Shown here: positions 31,877-40,379 of the stretch, in pieces | Position numbering within the stretch: the first letter of the stretch is position 1 | Layout of the letters: each line of letters begins with the position of its first letter | Assembly (NCBI RefSeq): GCF_004792415.1 | Contig: NZ_CP038854.1 | Coordinates: forward strand, 310,001 to 374,000 | Direction: 5' to 3' | Source: Pantoea vagans | GTDB lineage: Bacteria > Pseudomonadota > Gammaproteobacteria > Enterobacterales > Enterobacteriaceae | DNA: 64,000 nt | The notes under the pieces: generated by a model | Databases searched by the model: none | Told to the model about the DNA's origin: nothing | What the model saw: the letters and a program-made list of their open reading frames with translations, nothing else | Made by a program: the position numbers and the translations under genes

Positions 31877-32678
31877 GCTGCTGGTCCGCGACCGGAATCA
31901 CAGAGCCCTGATAGGTTTTACGGATGAACTCCGCCACCTGCGGCGAGCGCAGATCTTTCGCCAGCTGAATCACTCGCGGATCTTTCGCCAGTTCAGGCGT
32001 GGTGACCAGCAGGTTGGCGTAAGGGTTATGCGCCGCGGATTCCAGCCCCAGCGCATCTTTCGCCGGATTCAGGCCCGCTTCCAGGGCATAGTTGCCGTTG
32101 ATAATGGCGGCATCAACGTCATCCAGTGACCGTGGCAGCTGCGGTGATTCGATCTCAACAATTTTAATTTTCTTCGGGTTTTCACTGATATCTTTCGGCG
32201 TCACCAGCGTCGAGCCCGCCTCGCCCTGCGCGTTTAGTTTAATCACGCCTTTGTCCTGCAACAGCCAGAGTGCGCGGCTCAGGTTGGTGGTGTTGTTCGG
32301 CACGGCAATACTCGCGCCCTCTGGCAACGCTGCCAGCGATTTCACCTTACGCGAGTAGATCCCCAGCGGCTCAATATGCACACTGGCGACCACGGCAAAG
32401 GTTTTCCCCAGCGCTTTCTCCTGATCTTTTAAATAAGGCAGATGCTGGAAGTAGTTGGCATCGACATCCCCGGATGCCAGCAGTTCATTGGCATTCACGC
32501 CCCCGCTCAGCTCAACAATTTTGATATCCAGTTTCGGATCCAGAGTTTTGACATACTCAAGAATTTCCGCATGCGGCAGCGGATCGGCCGCCACGCGCAG
32601 CGGTGCAGCCTGTAAACTTTGAGCAATCAGCAGTGAAAGACCAGCCAGAACCAGAAAGCGCTTTTTAATCATCATCAT
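31869..32678 (-). CDS. MetQ/NlpA-type substrate-binding protein (second system)
   Basis: A 269-residue NlpA-family binding protein with a signal peptide ending [13 protein letters not shown]. There is no Cys at the cleavage site, so unlike E. coli MetQ it is probably a soluble periplasmic protein. The mature part has the typical [26 protein letters not shown] segment and [13 protein letters not shown], which lines the methionine site in MetQ. It is the first gene of the second QNI set and stands 29 bp after the oxygenase gene. Confidence 0.92.
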   Translation of the reverse strand: MMMIKKRFLVLAGLSLLIAQSLQAAPLRVAADPLPHAEILEYVKTLDPKLDIKIVELSGGVNANELLASGDVDANYFQHLPYLKDQEKALGKTFAVVASVHIEPLGIYSRKVKSLAALPEGASIAVPNNTTNLSRALWLLQDKGVIKLNAQGEAGSTLVTPKDISENPKKIKIVEIESPQLPRSLDDVDAAIINGNYALEAGLNPAKDALGLESAAHNPYANLLVTTPELAKDPRVIQLAKDLRSPQVAEFIRKTYQGSVIPVADQQHD

Positions 32679-32707
32679 TTATCTCTTATCGTTATCAGTC
32701 GTAGTTT

Positions 32708-33727
32708 TTAGTGGGTGTTGTGTTCGGGATAGAAACGCTGGGCAACTTCCGGATGCGAACGCAGCCGGCCTTTAAGGTAATTCCAGCCAACTTCTCGCAG
32801 GAGCGGGTTAAGCGGATCGCTGCTCGGTCCCTGCGCCAGCTCAGCCAGCTGCGGGGGAAGCTGATAGATTGGCACGACGGCGTCGAGCTGGGCGCCAAGG
32901 AAGAAGGCAATGGATAACCGCTCATTGTTCTGCTGCGGCGACACCACGCGGTGTACCGTCGCGCGCAGATAGCCGTTGGTCGCCAGCTCCAGCAGTTCGC
33001 CAATGTTGACCACAAATGCGCCCGGCAAAGGTGAGGCATCAATCCAGTTGTCCGGCGTCACTTCAACCTGCAAGCCCGGCTGGTCGTCCTGTAATAGCAT
33101 GGTCAGGAAACCCGAATCTTTGTGTGCGCCGACACCCTGGCGTGATTCACCCTCGGTGCGGCCCGGATAGCGGATCAGTTTGATGTGTTCGTTGGGATAG
33201 TCGCCGTAAAGGTTATCGAAAGCGTTACGTGGCAGGTTCAGCGCTTCGGCAAAGGCGCGCAGCAGTTCCAGCGCGACGGCAGTCATCTGCTGCTGCCAGC
33301 GGGTCACCACCGTCTGCAGTTCAGGCAAGGCTTCAGGCCACTGGTTCGGCCCCTGCATGCGTTGCCAGGTCGGAGAATCGGCAGTGACGGGCAGCGCTTC
33401 ACGCTCTGCGCCAATATCGAACTGCTCACGATAGTCGGGCTGGCTGCGGGTGATTTCCACGCCCGCCAGGTTGTAACCACGAAAATGCGGTGAGTTGGCC
33501 ATGGCGACCGCCGTTTTGTCCGCCTGCGGCAGAGCAAAAAACGTCCGCGCGACCCGCTGAACCTCATCCAGTAATTCACGGTCGATACCGTGATTAATTA
33601 AGTAGAAGAAACCGACATCACGCGCGGCCTGGCTTAATTTTTCCAGAACCTGTCGCTGCTGCTGTTGATTACCTGACAATAATGCGAAATCAATGACCGG
33701 CAATTCTGATGGGGTTAACGCACTCAT
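32708..33727 (-). CDS. Isopenicillin-N-synthase-like 2-oxoglutarate/Fe(II) oxygenase
   Basis: A 339-residue non-heme iron oxygenase. An N-terminal DIOX_N region (PVIDFALLSGN, VGFFYLINHGID) is followed by the jelly-roll 2OG-Fe(II) domain with the facial triad His and Asp in GAHKDSGFLTML and His in ATVHRVVSP, and an Arg-x-Ser co-substrate motif in ERLSIAF. Substrate unknown. Such enzymes hydroxylate or desaturate amino acids, and some split C-S bonds. It lies between the two MetQNI transporters, 130 bp after the molybdoenzyme, so a sulfur compound is a reasonable guess. ATG 33727 is preferred over a GTG three codons upstream; neither has a strong ribosome site. Confidence 0.87.
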   Translation of the reverse strand: MSALTPSELPVIDFALLSGNQQQQRQVLEKLSQAARDVGFFYLINHGIDRELLDEVQRVARTFFALPQADKTAVAMANSPHFRGYNLAGVEITRSQPDYREQFDIGAEREALPVTADSPTWQRMQGPNQWPEALPELQTVVTRWQQQMTAVALELLRAFAEALNLPRNAFDNLYGDYPNEHIKLIRYPGRTEGESRQGVGAHKDSGFLTMLLQDDQPGLQVEVTPDNWIDASPLPGAFVVNIGELLELATNGYLRATVHRVVSPQQNNERLSIAFFLGAQLDAVVPIYQLPPQLAELAQGPSSDPLNPLLREVGWNYLKGRLRSHPEVAQRFYPEHNTH

Positions 33728-33857
33728 GATTAACACTCTGTTGGCATAGAATCGTTTTACCTTGCCATTTCAGTTATGCGTTAACTACCAACTAATCCTG
33801 CTATGGATATGCGGCGGATGGGAATATCCCACCATCGCTTAAGTCCCCGCCCGCAGA

Positions 33858-36173
33858 TTACTCTGTGGTCGGGATCACAAATTCCGGTGGCGACCACGCT
33901 GTGATTTCAGGCAGGGTCTCGTGGTAAAGCGCAATCTCTACAAAACAGGTCTGCGCGCTGCACCCCTGGCCCAGTCGTGAACTGCCGCGATCCTGGGTAA
34001 GCACATTAGGGTTGCCATGTTTATCCAGCGGCTTCCCCTCCTGCTGTTCGAGCGGGTCATACCAGGCCCCGGTCGACATCTGCACCACGCCCGGCAGGAT
34101 ATCCTGCGTCAGATGCACGCCCGCCAGCAGCGCGCCGCGTTCGTTGAACACTTTCACGATGCTGTTCTCCTCAATGCCACGCGCAGCCGCATCCTCAGGG
34201 TGCATCCAGAGCGGCTCGCGCCCGGCAATTTTGGTGGCCCGGCTGACCCGGCCATGATCGTACTGGCTGTGTAGCCGGGTTCGCGGCTGGCTGGAGAGCA
34301 GATGCAACGGCCACTGCTGCTTCTCCTGCTGCTGAGCCTGATATTCCGGCGGATACCAGAAGGCAAAGCCGGGCGCTTCTTCATAGCCAAAGTCAGCCAC
34401 CCGCTGCGAAAAGAGTTCGATTTTTCCCGATGGCGTGCTGAGCGGGGCCGACTCCGGGTTATCGCGGAACGCTTTGAGCAGGATCTGCGGTGTGTCAGGC
34501 GCGGGATATTCCACCACGCCCTGTGACCAGAAGGCCTCAAAGGGCGGCAGTTCGATGCCCTGCGCCGCTGCGCGTGGCCGGGAGTCTTCGTAGATGGCTT
34601 CAAGCCACTGGCGCTCATCGCGCCCCTGAGTAAAGACAACAGCAAAACCGAGCCGCTGCGCCAGCTCAGCAAAGATGGCGTAATCCGATTTTGCCGCCCC
34701 AAACGGCGGCAGATGCTGCGGCATGGCGATAATAAAGCCGTCGTTGCTGGCGCTGCCGATATCCTCGCGCTCCAGTGAGGTGGTGGCGGGCAGCACGATA
34801 TCGGCAAATCTGGCCTGCGCCGTCCAGAACTGCTCATGCACAATCACGGTATCTGGCTGCTGCCATGCGCGTATCAGCTTGTTGATATCCTGATGATGAT
34901 GGAAGACGTTGCCGCCCGCCCAGTAGACCAGCCGGATGTCGGGATAGGTTCGCTGCTGGCCGTCAAACGCATAGTGACCGCCGGGATTAAGCAGCATGTC
35001 GGCGATACGTGCCACCGGTATAGTCTGCTGTACGGCATTATGGCCGGCAGGCAGTCGGGGGCCAGAGAACTGTCGCCGGGCGGCACCCGCCAGATTGGTT
35101 GAGGCGTAACCAAACCCCAGCCCGCCGCCGGGCGTGCCAATCTGCCCCAGTAACGCAGTGGTGGCGACGGTGGCCCAGAACGCCTGCTCGCCCTGCCGCG
35201 CACGCTGCACTGACCAGGCAATATTGACCATCGTTTTGTGAGCCGCCATCTGTCGTGCTAACCCGCGAATCTGATCGGCGGCCAGCCCGGTCAGCGGCGC
35301 GGCCCATTCGGGCGTTTTGACGAGACCATCATGCTCACCCTGCAGATAAGCCGCGTAGGTTTCAAAACCCACTGTGTAGCGCGCCACAAAGGCCGCGTCA
35401 TACAGGGATTCCGCAATCAATACCTGCCCGATGGCCAGTAGTAACGCCGTATCGGAGCCGGGCTTTATCGCCAGCCACTCCGCGTCGGCCACCCCGGCGA
35501 GATCGTTTCTGACCGGACTGATGTTGATAAAGCGGGTGCCATTCTGCCGCAGTGTGGTCAGCCAGTGAGCCAGCGCATGATCGTTAGCCCCACCGCCATT
35601 GACCTGCGCATTGCGCAGCGGCAATCCGCCAATCGCCACGAACAGTTCACAATGCTCCGCCAGTACCGGCCAGTGAGTATGGTGACGTTGTAACTCATCC
35701 AGATTACCGATGATGTGTGGCAGCGTACGTTCACCGGCCGCAATGCTATAGGTATTGGTGCTGGCGGTGTAGCCGCCATAGTGGTTAAAGAAGCGGTGCA
35801 GCTGGCTCTGGGCATGATGGAATCGTCCGGCGCTGGACCAGCCATATGAGCCGGCATAGATCGCCTCATTGCCGTGCCCGGTTTTCACCCGCGCCAGCTC
35901 CTCCGCCACCAGCTGCAGCGCCACTTCCCAGCTCACCTCGACAAACGGCTCTTTACCGCGTCCGCTGCGTGAAGCGCTTCTGTTCTGCAGATAGCCGAGC
36001 CTGACAGCCGGATTTCTGACCCGGGTTTCACTCTGCACCGCGCCCGGCAACGACTGCCCGATAGCGGACGGATTACGGTCCCACGCCACCGGCCTGACCG
36101 ACGTCAGCGTATCGCCGTCGGTGGTGACGTGATAGGTGCCCCAGTGCATTACCGCTAAATCATTCTTCTTCAT
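33858..36173 (-). CDS. BisC-like molybdopterin oxidoreductase
   Basis: A 771-residue enzyme of the DMSO-reductase family, closest in layout to biotin sulfoxide reductase BisC. It has no signal or TAT peptide and no N-terminal Cys cluster for Fe-S, both as in cytoplasmic BisC. The YGWSSAGRFHHAQSQLHRF segment carries the expected serine Mo ligand. E. coli BisC also reduces free methionine-S-sulfoxide. It starts 3 bp after the first MetI gene and precedes the oxygenase, so it very likely acts on a compound imported by the linked transporters. A sulfoxide or N-oxide is the expected substrate type. Confidence 0.88.
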   Translation of the reverse strand: MKKNDLAVMHWGTYHVTTDGDTLTSVRPVAWDRNPSAIGQSLPGAVQSETRVRNPAVRLGYLQNRSASRSGRGKEPFVEVSWEVALQLVAEELARVKTGHGNEAIYAGSYGWSSAGRFHHAQSQLHRFFNHYGGYTASTNTYSIAAGERTLPHIIGNLDELQRHHTHWPVLAEHCELFVAIGGLPLRNAQVNGGGANDHALAHWLTTLRQNGTRFINISPVRNDLAGVADAEWLAIKPGSDTALLLAIGQVLIAESLYDAAFVARYTVGFETYAAYLQGEHDGLVKTPEWAAPLTGLAADQIRGLARQMAAHKTMVNIAWSVQRARQGEQAFWATVATTALLGQIGTPGGGLGFGYASTNLAGAARRQFSGPRLPAGHNAVQQTIPVARIADMLLNPGGHYAFDGQQRTYPDIRLVYWAGGNVFHHHQDINKLIRAWQQPDTVIVHEQFWTAQARFADIVLPATTSLEREDIGSASNDGFIIAMPQHLPPFGAAKSDYAIFAELAQRLGFAVVFTQGRDERQWLEAIYEDSRPRAAAQGIELPPFEAFWSQGVVEYPAPDTPQILLKAFRDNPESAPLSTPSGKIELFSQRVADFGYEEAPGFAFWYPPEYQAQQQEKQQWPLHLLSSQPRTRLHSQYDHGRVSRATKIAGREPLWMHPEDAAARGIEENSIVKVFNERGALLAGVHLTQDILPGVVQMSTGAWYDPLEQQEGKPLDKHGNPNVLTQDRGSSRLGQGCSAQTCFVEIALYHETLPEITAWSPPEFVIPTTE

Positions 36174-36176
36174 GGT

Positions 36177-36848
36177 TTACTCGCGTCGGATACGGCGTGA
36201 AATACGCGTCCCCAGGGTTTGCAGAAGCTGGACAATAATAATGAGAACCAGCGCAGTCGAAATCGTGGCAAAGGCGTCAAAGCGCTGATAACCGTAGGTA
36301 ATGGCGAGGTCACCGATGCCGCCGCCACCCACTGTGCCCGCCATCGCCGTGGCGCCCAGCAGTCCGATGGTGGCGGTGGTCAGCGCCAGCACCAGTGAAG
36401 AAGCGGCCTCCGGCAGCATGAAATACCAGATAGTCTGCAGCGTGGTAGCCCCCATCGCGTTGGCTGATTCCAGGATACCTTCGTCGACCTCCAGCAGCGC
36501 GCTTTCCACCAGCCGCGAGATATAAGGCGCAATAAAGATCACCAGCGGCACAATGGCACCCGCCGTGCCAATCGTGGTGTTCACCAGCAGACGCGTCAGC
36601 GGCAGGATAGTGATCAGCAGAATAATGAACGGCAGAGAACGGATGATATTCACAATGGGGTTCAGCAGCTGATGCACCAGACGCTGCGGCTGTATTCCGC
36701 CCGGACGGCAGACCACCAGAATAATGCCCAGCGGCAGCCCCAGCAGCGAACCAAAGCCCAGCGACAGCCCCACCATAATCAGCGTGTCCTGCATCGCCGT
36801 CAGGAACTGATCGCCGGTTACAGCCGTTTCAAAGAGTTCAGACATCAC
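36177..36848 (-). CDS. MetI-type ABC permease (first system)
   Basis: A 223-residue permease with five expected helices and the signature GATAMAGTVGGGGIGDLAITYGYQRFD near the C-terminus. The coupling segment is EGILESANAMGATTLQTIWY. It overlaps the metN gene upstream by 11 bp, and the molybdoenzyme gene follows after 3 bp, so the transporter and the enzyme are in one message. Confidence 0.93.
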   Translation of the reverse strand: MMSELFETAVTGDQFLTAMQDTLIMVGLSLGFGSLLGLPLGIILVVCRPGGIQPQRLVHQLLNPIVNIIRSLPFIILLITILPLTRLLVNTTIGTAGAIVPLVIFIAPYISRLVESALLEVDEGILESANAMGATTLQTIWYFMLPEAASSLVLALTTATIGLLGATAMAGTVGGGGIGDLAITYGYQRFDAFATISTALVLIIIVQLLQTLGTRISRRIRRE

Positions 36849-37863
36849 TGATTTTTACTCCGGTCGCGGTGAGAAACTGAATCGCCGCCTCGCGCTGCGC
36901 GGGTTCACCTTTGATCTGCACAATCATGAAACCCAGAATGGTGCGCTGCACCTCCGTCATGCTGGCGAACAGAATATTCACCTCTACCTCATAGTTGCGG
37001 ATTAGCTGATTGATCACCGGCTGCTGTGCCGTGCTGCCGACAAACTCCAGCCGCAACGCGTCGGCTGCCGGATGCTCGCTGAGCAATTCAAGCGTCTGCT
37101 GTGGCAGGCGATCGTGAATGACCGACTGCACAAAGCTGGCGCTCACCGCCTGCTGCGGTTCGGCGAACAGCGTCAGGACATCGCCCTGTTCAACAATGCG
37201 CCCGTGCGCCATCACCGCCATCCGGTTGCAGATCTTCTGCACTACCGACATCTCGTGGGTGATCAGCACAATGGTGATGCCATAACGCTGATTGATTTCC
37301 TGTAACAGCAGCAGAATCTGCACCGTGGTCTGAGGATCCAGCGCCGACGTCGCCTCATCGCACAGCAGAATGGCAGGGTTGGTCGCCAGCGCACGGGCAA
37401 TCCCGACGCGCTGTTTCTGACCGCCGGAGAGTTCGTCCGGGTAGCTGTTGGCTTTGTCGCTGAGGTTCACAAACGCCAGCAGTTCCGCTACGCGGGTGGC
37501 GATAAAATCTTTACTCCGCCCCTGCAATATCAGCGGGATGGCCACGTTATGAAATACGGTGCGGGCATTGAGCAGATTAAAGTGCTGAAAGATCATCCCA
37601 ATCTGCTTTTTGACTTCAATTAACCGCTTTTTGCTAATCCCCTGTAATGCTTCACCCTGCACCTCTACCGTGCCGGTCGTCGGCGTTTCCAGATGATTAA
37701 TCAGGCGCAGCAGCGTGCTTTTTCCGGCACCGCTGGTGCCGATAACGCCAAAAATATCGCCCTGGTTGATGCGCAGATTAATATCCTGCAGCGCCTGCAC
37801 TTCTGTCCCGTTACGTGCAAAGGTTTTACTGACCTGTTGAAACGCGATAGCCGCCTGACTCAT
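36838..37863 (-). CDS. MetN-type ABC ATPase with NIL sensor domain
   Basis: A 341-residue ATPase with Walker A GTSGAGKST, signature [16 protein letters not shown] and Walker [16 protein letters not shown]. Residues about 265-341 form the NIL (ACT-like) domain found in methionine importers, where bound methionine shuts the transporter. The start overlaps the metQ stop by 4 bp (ATGA). Presence of NIL here and absence in the second MetN suggests different feedback on the two systems. Confidence 0.94.
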   Translation of the reverse strand: MSQAAIAFQQVSKTFARNGTEVQALQDINLRINQGDIFGVIGTSGAGKSTLLRLINHLETPTTGTVEVQGEALQGISKKRLIEVKKQIGMIFQHFNLLNARTVFHNVAIPLILQGRSKDFIATRVAELLAFVNLSDKANSYPDELSGGQKQRVGIARALATNPAILLCDEATSALDPQTTVQILLLLQEINQRYGITIVLITHEMSVVQKICNRMAVMAHGRIVEQGDVLTLFAEPQQAVSASFVQSVIHDRLPQQTLELLSEHPAADALRLEFVGSTAQQPVINQLIRNYEVEVNILFASMTEVQRTILGFMIVQIKGEPAQREAAIQFLTATGVKISDV

Positions 37864-38672
37864 TTGAAATAGTCTGGCAACAAATAGCCCGCATATTGCG
37901 CATTACTGGTGATATACGCTTTGAATTCCGGCGAGTGATAGCCGGCAATAATGTCACGGGCAAACTGAGCCTGCTTATTTTTACCCGCTACCGTTACCAC
38001 GTTAATAAACTGGCTGGTTGGTGCCTCCAGTTTCAGCGCGGAATTGAGTTTCAGGCCACTGGAGACCGCGAAGTTACCCTGAATAACACCATAATCCACA
38101 TCAGGCAGTGCGCGCACCTGCTGGGCATTATCCATCTCTTTCAGCACGATTTTGTAGGGGTTCTCCGTAATGTTTTTCTGCGAGAAGGTTGCAGCATCAC
38201 TCTCCGGGCTGATTTTAAGCCAGCCTATGCTCTGAAGTAACAGCGCAGCCCGATACTCATTTGAGGGCTGGTTCGGCACAGAGACCGTGCTGCCTGGCGC
38301 AGGTTGCGTCAGCGTTTTTGCGCGTTCAGAATAGAGCCCCATTGGCGGGGTCGGCACCTGCACAATACCGACGTTATCGATGCCAAGCCGATCGTTAACC
38401 GACTTCAGATAGACCGGATGCTGCATGATGTTGGCGTCAATCGTGCCGCGATGAACAGCATCATTAACCTGAATGCCATCGCTGAAATCTTTATATTCCA
38501 GCGTATAGCCCTGCTTAATTAACAGAGGTGCCACGCCTTTTTCAAACTGCTCTTTATACGGACCCGGATTAAAACCAATGCGTATTTTTTTCTGGTCTGC
38601 GGCTTGCGCAGCAGAGATAAAAATTGAAACAGCCGTCAGTGAAAAAATAATTCCCCGTGATGTAATGCGCAT
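37860..38672 (-). CDS. MetQ/NlpA-type substrate-binding protein (first system)
   Basis: A 270-residue NlpA-family binding protein. The signal peptide ends AAQA-ADQKKIRIGFNPGPY, again without a lipobox Cys. The binding-site regions differ from the second protein (DFSDGIQVNDAVHRGTIDAN; GVIQGNFAVSSGL), so the two systems probably prefer different ligands. ATG 38672 follows AGGAAG. It is the first gene of the nine-gene minus-strand set and diverges from the aminotransferase. Confidence 0.92.
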   Translation of the reverse strand: MRITSRGIIFSLTAVSIFISAAQAADQKKIRIGFNPGPYKEQFEKGVAPLLIKQGYTLEYKDFSDGIQVNDAVHRGTIDANIMQHPVYLKSVNDRLGIDNVGIVQVPTPPMGLYSERAKTLTQPAPGSTVSVPNQPSNEYRAALLLQSIGWLKISPESDAATFSQKNITENPYKIVLKEMDNAQQVRALPDVDYGVIQGNFAVSSGLKLNSALKLEAPTSQFINVVTVAGKNKQAQFARDIIAGYHSPEFKAYITSNAQYAGYLLPDYFK

Positions 38673-38677
38673 AGTAC

Positions 38678-38734
38678 TTCCTGATTCATTATTGTAAGAG
38701 CAATCGATTTAATCACAGCCCTTACAATCAGGAA
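38678..38734. promoter_or_regulatory. Inverted repeat in the metQ/aminotransferase divergent gap
   Basis: CTTACAATCAGGAA (38721-38734) is mirrored on the left by TTCCTGATT (38678-38686) plus ATTGTAAG (38691-38698); a small insertion splits the left arm. The left arm overlaps the ribosome site of the first metQ gene. It is a candidate operator for a regulator not encoded here. No MetJ-type AGACGTCT box was seen. Confidence 0.45.
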
Positions 38735-38890
38735 CAGGCAAAACCGGCCCCGACTTTGGCTTATTTATGCTAACGATAGTCACAGGCTGAATATCCAGAT
38801 AGCGGCAATCTTCAGCGTTATTTCTGCTAAAGAAATGAAACGCGGCTGTGTCATTCTTTTCCGCTTCACACTCTTTATTGCGGGACGGTT

Positions 38891-40084
38891 ATGGCGGAGT
38901 TTGCAGCTTCAGATTTGGTCGCAGGGCTGGAAGAGAATCTTTTCAGCTTACTTGAGAAGCAGGCAGCAGAACTGGATGCATCGCAGTTACCGCTTATCGA
39001 TCTCTCATCGGGCAGCCCACGACAGCCTACGCCGCCTGTGGTCATCGCCTCCTTACAGGCTGCGGCGGCGCGGCCGGAAAATCATGAGTATCCCTCCTTC
39101 TGGGGAAAGCCCGCCCTGCGTCAGGCTATCGCAGACTTTTACCAGCGCCACTATGGGGTCACGCTCAATCCCGATACCGAAGTTGCGCTGTTTCAGGGCG
39201 CGCACATTGGCGTCAACGGCTTTCCACGCGCCCTGCTCAACCCGGGCCAGGTGTTAATCTCAACCGATCCCTGCTATCCAATCTATCGCTCAGCAGCACG
39301 CCAGGCCGGTGCCGATTTTTATGGCATCCCGCTGGAGTCGCGTAACGCTTTCCTGCCCGATTTTACTCAGGTGCCGGATGAGATTGCCGAGCGCGCCGGT
39401 CTGGTTATGCTCAACTATCCCCATAATCCCACCGGCGCACTGGCGACACCCGCGCTGTTCGCCGACGCGCTGGCTTTCGCCCGCCAGCACCATATTCCGC
39501 TGATCCATGACTTCGCCTACGCTACGCTGGGCAGTGAGCCGGACGAGCAGCCGCTAAGTCTGCTGGCCCAGCCCGATGCTAAAGATTGGTGCGTGGAGAT
39601 TTACACCCTGTCGAAAAGCGCGTTGATGGCAGGCTGGCGTGTGGGCTTTGCTGTTGGAAACGCCTCGATTATTGCGGCTTTTAAAAAGCTGCATACTCAC
39701 AGCTACAGCACGGTGTCTGGCGCGGTGCAGGATGCCGCCATCACCGCCTTGTCGCTCTCTGCTGAACAACTTAACCGCCTGGCTGATCCTTATCACCAGC
39801 GGCGTCGCGTGGTACTCGCCAGGCTGGCAGCGATGCACTGGCCGGTGCGCGCTCGTCAGGGCACCTTTTTCCTCTGGCTGCCTGCGCCACCCGGTTATAC
39901 AGGCGAGCAGTTCGCCAGCCTGTTACTTAGAGAGTGTCATCTTCTGGTGGCACCCGGTCACGGCTTTGGCCCCGCCGGGCGGGATTATATTCGTATCAGT
40001 CTGACCGCCAGCACGCAACAACTGCTTCAGGCGCTGGATCGTATTGACGGCCTGAAGCTGTTTAATGAGCGCAGGCGTGGCTGA
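38891..40084 (+). CDS. Class I PLP aminotransferase (methionine/aromatic type)
   Basis: A 397-residue fold-type I aminotransferase. Landmarks are SSGSPRQPTPP, the NYPHNPTGA segment that holds the cofactor Asn, HDFAYATLG with the Asp/Tyr pair, the Schiff-base lysine in YTLSKSALMAGWRVGF and the carboxylate Arg in DYIRISLT. E. coli YbdL, which transaminates methionine to 4-methylthio-2-oxobutanoate, is in the same broad family. It diverges from the double MetQNI operon that ends in an HcxA/YbdH-like dehydrogenase, so a methionine-related substrate is likely. The 295 bp after it hold no gene. Confidence 0.87.
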   Translation: MAEFAASDLVAGLEENLFSLLEKQAAELDASQLPLIDLSSGSPRQPTPPVVIASLQAAAARPENHEYPSFWGKPALRQAIADFYQRHYGVTLNPDTEVALFQGAHIGVNGFPRALLNPGQVLISTDPCYPIYRSAARQAGADFYGIPLESRNAFLPDFTQVPDEIAERAGLVMLNYPHNPTGALATPALFADALAFARQHHIPLIHDFAYATLGSEPDEQPLSLLAQPDAKDWCVEIYTLSKSALMAGWRVGFAVGNASIIAAFKKLHTHSYSTVSGAVQDAAITALSLSAEQLNRLADPYHQRRRVVLARLAAMHWPVRARQGTFFLWLPAPPGYTGEQFASLLLRECHLLVAPGHGFGPAGRDYIRISLTASTQQLLQALDRIDGLKLFNERRRG

Positions 40085-40379
40085 TGAAATCAGAGCCAGA
40101 CAGCATCTGAGCCATAAAAGTGGAATATGACCAAATGTTTATGAGCGTAAGCAGGCATGAGTAAGTGCAGTGTGCTGGTTTTGTCAGCAAATCCAGTTAT
40201 TTCGGCTGAAAACTTGCAAAACCTTACATTCGTAGTCTAAGGTTTACCGGCTGCGGTTTCTGCCGCTTCACTTAAAAATTATTCGGCTTCTTATAGCTTT
40301 CATTTCCACGGTTTCTTCTGAACATTATTTGCGGCTGCGAAAGCTATAAGACTCCTTCATTGAAGTACCTGAGGAGAAT

